A stretch of 64,000 bases of DNA from an uncultured Pelagibacteraceae bacterium (GTDB lineage: Bacteria > Pseudomonadota > Alphaproteobacteria > Pelagibacterales > Pelagibacteraceae), in contig CACBXQ010000006.1 of the NCBI GenBank assembly GCA_902543245.1, forward strand, positions 23,164 through 87,163. The letters are read 5' to 3'. This document shows positions 63,262 through 64,000 of this stretch, one piece after another; the first letter of the stretch is position 1; the number at the start of each line of letters is the position of its first letter. A program made the position numbers and the translations under genes. The notes under the pieces are model-generated. The model saw nothing but the letters and a program-made list of their open reading frames with translations, searched no databases and had not been told where the DNA came from.

Positions 63262-63869
63262 AAGTATTGCTTAAATGCATCGTTAATATTAACGATCCCA
63301 GCATCAGCTAAGCCACCAATTATTAGCTGTATTGCAACTATAAAAATAAAAGCTAATCCAACATAAGCAATCCATAAGTGTTTTTGAATATAGTTTGCTA
63401 GATATGTTGCTAGTGCACCAGTTAGAACGACAGATAAAACTAATCCAAAAATCATAAATCCAAAATGACCTTTAGATGCGCCAACTACACCTATAACATT
63501 GTCAAAACTAATAGTAATATCTGCAAATAAGACTTTGTATATACTTTTTATAAAGGATGGTTCTCTTGATTTTTTCGTTGGAGATTTAATTTTTTGTATT
63601 TCAAAAAGATCTTTTCTTAAATCATTTACAATCCATACTAATAATAGACCTCCAAGTATTTTGATCCAATAAAACTTAAAAAGATAGGTAGCGAATATTG
63701 CAAAAATTACTTTAAATACCAAAGCACCTACTACTCCCCAAAATATTATTAGTTTTCGATTTTTTGGTACAAAGTTGGATGCGATTAACCCAATAATTAT
63801 TGCATTATCTGCTGCAAGTATAATGTCAATAAATATAATCTGAGATAATATTATAGCTTCTTCAATCAA
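63258..63869 (-). CDS. TerC/YjbE-family integral membrane protein
   Basis: 203 residues with about seven hydrophobic helices and the TerC acidic motifs IIFIDIILAADNAIIIGLIA at the N-terminus and VLFADITISFDNVIGVVGAS in the second repeat. The conserved Asp residues in the membrane suggest cation transport; family members are linked to Mn2+ export or tellurite resistance. It stands on the minus strand near the right edge. The ion specificity is inferred only from the family. Confidence 0.87.
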   Translation of the reverse strand: MIEEAIILSQIIFIDIILAADNAIIIGLIASNFVPKNRKLIIFWGVVGALVFKVIFAIFATYLFKFYWIKILGGLLLVWIVNDLRKDLFEIQKIKSPTKKSREPSFIKSIYKVLFADITISFDNVIGVVGASKGHFGFMIFGLVLSVVLTGALATYLANYIQKHLWIAYVGLAFIFIVAIQLIIGGLADAGIVNINDAFKQYF

Positions 63870-63935
63870 TGTAGTCTCTTATTTAAATTTTTAATTACTA
63901 TTTAAATATTAATTAATTATGTCTGATTTGTGAAA

Positions 63936-64000
63936 CTAATATTTAGATTTTTTAGTTCCATCTATAATTTCTTTTAATTCATTATATTCTTCACAATTAC
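63936..64000 (-). CDS. C-terminal end of an unidentified minus-strand gene (cut by window edge)
   Basis: Reading the minus strand from the window edge, one frame is open for 20 codons (CEEYNELKEIIDGTKKSKY) and stops with TAG at 63936-63938. The Lys/Glu-rich content resembles a C-terminal tail, but too little is visible to identify it. Bases 63870-63935 in between are plain AT-rich spacer. Confidence 0.35.
   Translation of the reverse strand, partial: NCEEYNELKEIIDGTKKSKY

Overview
The window is a strongly AT-rich, very densely packed stretch of a free-living marine alphaproteobacterium, best matched to SAR11 (Pelagibacterales). The reasons are: a proteorhodopsin followed by a 2Fe-2S ferredoxin and a flavin reductase; alphaproteobacterial gene order (yebC-ruvC-tol-pal-ybgF-tilS-ftsH-folP-glmM, and rluD next to rpoH); Lys/Asn/Ile-rich proteins; spacers of a few bases; and many overlapping genes. 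No stretch longer than about 210 bases lacks a gene. The longest is the proteorhodopsin upstream region, 40126-40335. There are two tRNAs, no rRNA, no CRISPR array, no insertion sequence and no prophage block.

Layout. 1-14049 (+): C-terminal part of a YmdB-type phosphoesterase, yebC, a RuvC-like nuclease, tolQRAB-pal-cpoB, tilS, ftsH, folP, glmM, thiD, purA. 14057-18519 (mostly -): rpoH, rluD, tRNA-Arg (+), an ABC-2 exporter pair and a Sua5-type threonylcarbamoyl-AMP synthase. 18540-24320: xseB-ispA-dxs (+), aroC (-), pdxH (+), ispB-type polyprenyl synthase (-). 24430-30838 (+): S49 peptidase, glyQ, glyS, ppdK. 30839-35972: nadC and nadA (-), tRNA-Leu (+), an ATP-grasp protein (-) divergent from an Anbu proteasome-like protease (+), ygfZ (-). 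36016-43143: pyrC-type dihydroorotase, DMT transporter, prpE (-), proteorhodopsin, ferredoxin, ferredoxin reductase, GST. 43140-49600: dksA (-), then an accessory-looking block with two glycosyltransferases around a 40-aa membrane protein, umuDC (-), two tandem GFA proteins and a glycerate-kinase-like protein. 49597-56088: tolC-like gene, recA, alaS, icd (-). 56167-63869: psd, pssA, rlmE, guaB, a TPR protein, guaA, a serine hydrolase, panB, and a TerC-type membrane protein (-).

How the genes work together. The Tol-Pal block and the TolC-like protein serve the cell envelope, psd/pssA make phosphatidylethanolamine, and ispA/dxs/ispB supply isoprenoids, which also feed retinal and quinones. The proteorhodopsin is a blue-type proton pump (Gln at the tuning position) with its own terminator and a perfect palindrome where the -35 region should lie. 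umuDC and recA carry closely matching alphaproteobacterial SOS boxes, so the window holds two arms of a LexA regulon. ftsH has a match to the alphaproteobacterial sigma-32 promoter, and rpoH lies 4.5 kb away.

The most unusual items are the two-gene Anbu protease/ATP-grasp pair, an IMP dehydrogenase without its CBS domains, a phage-type RuvC in place of ruvCAB, the proteorhodopsin palindrome and the 40-aa membrane protein between the glycosyltransferases.
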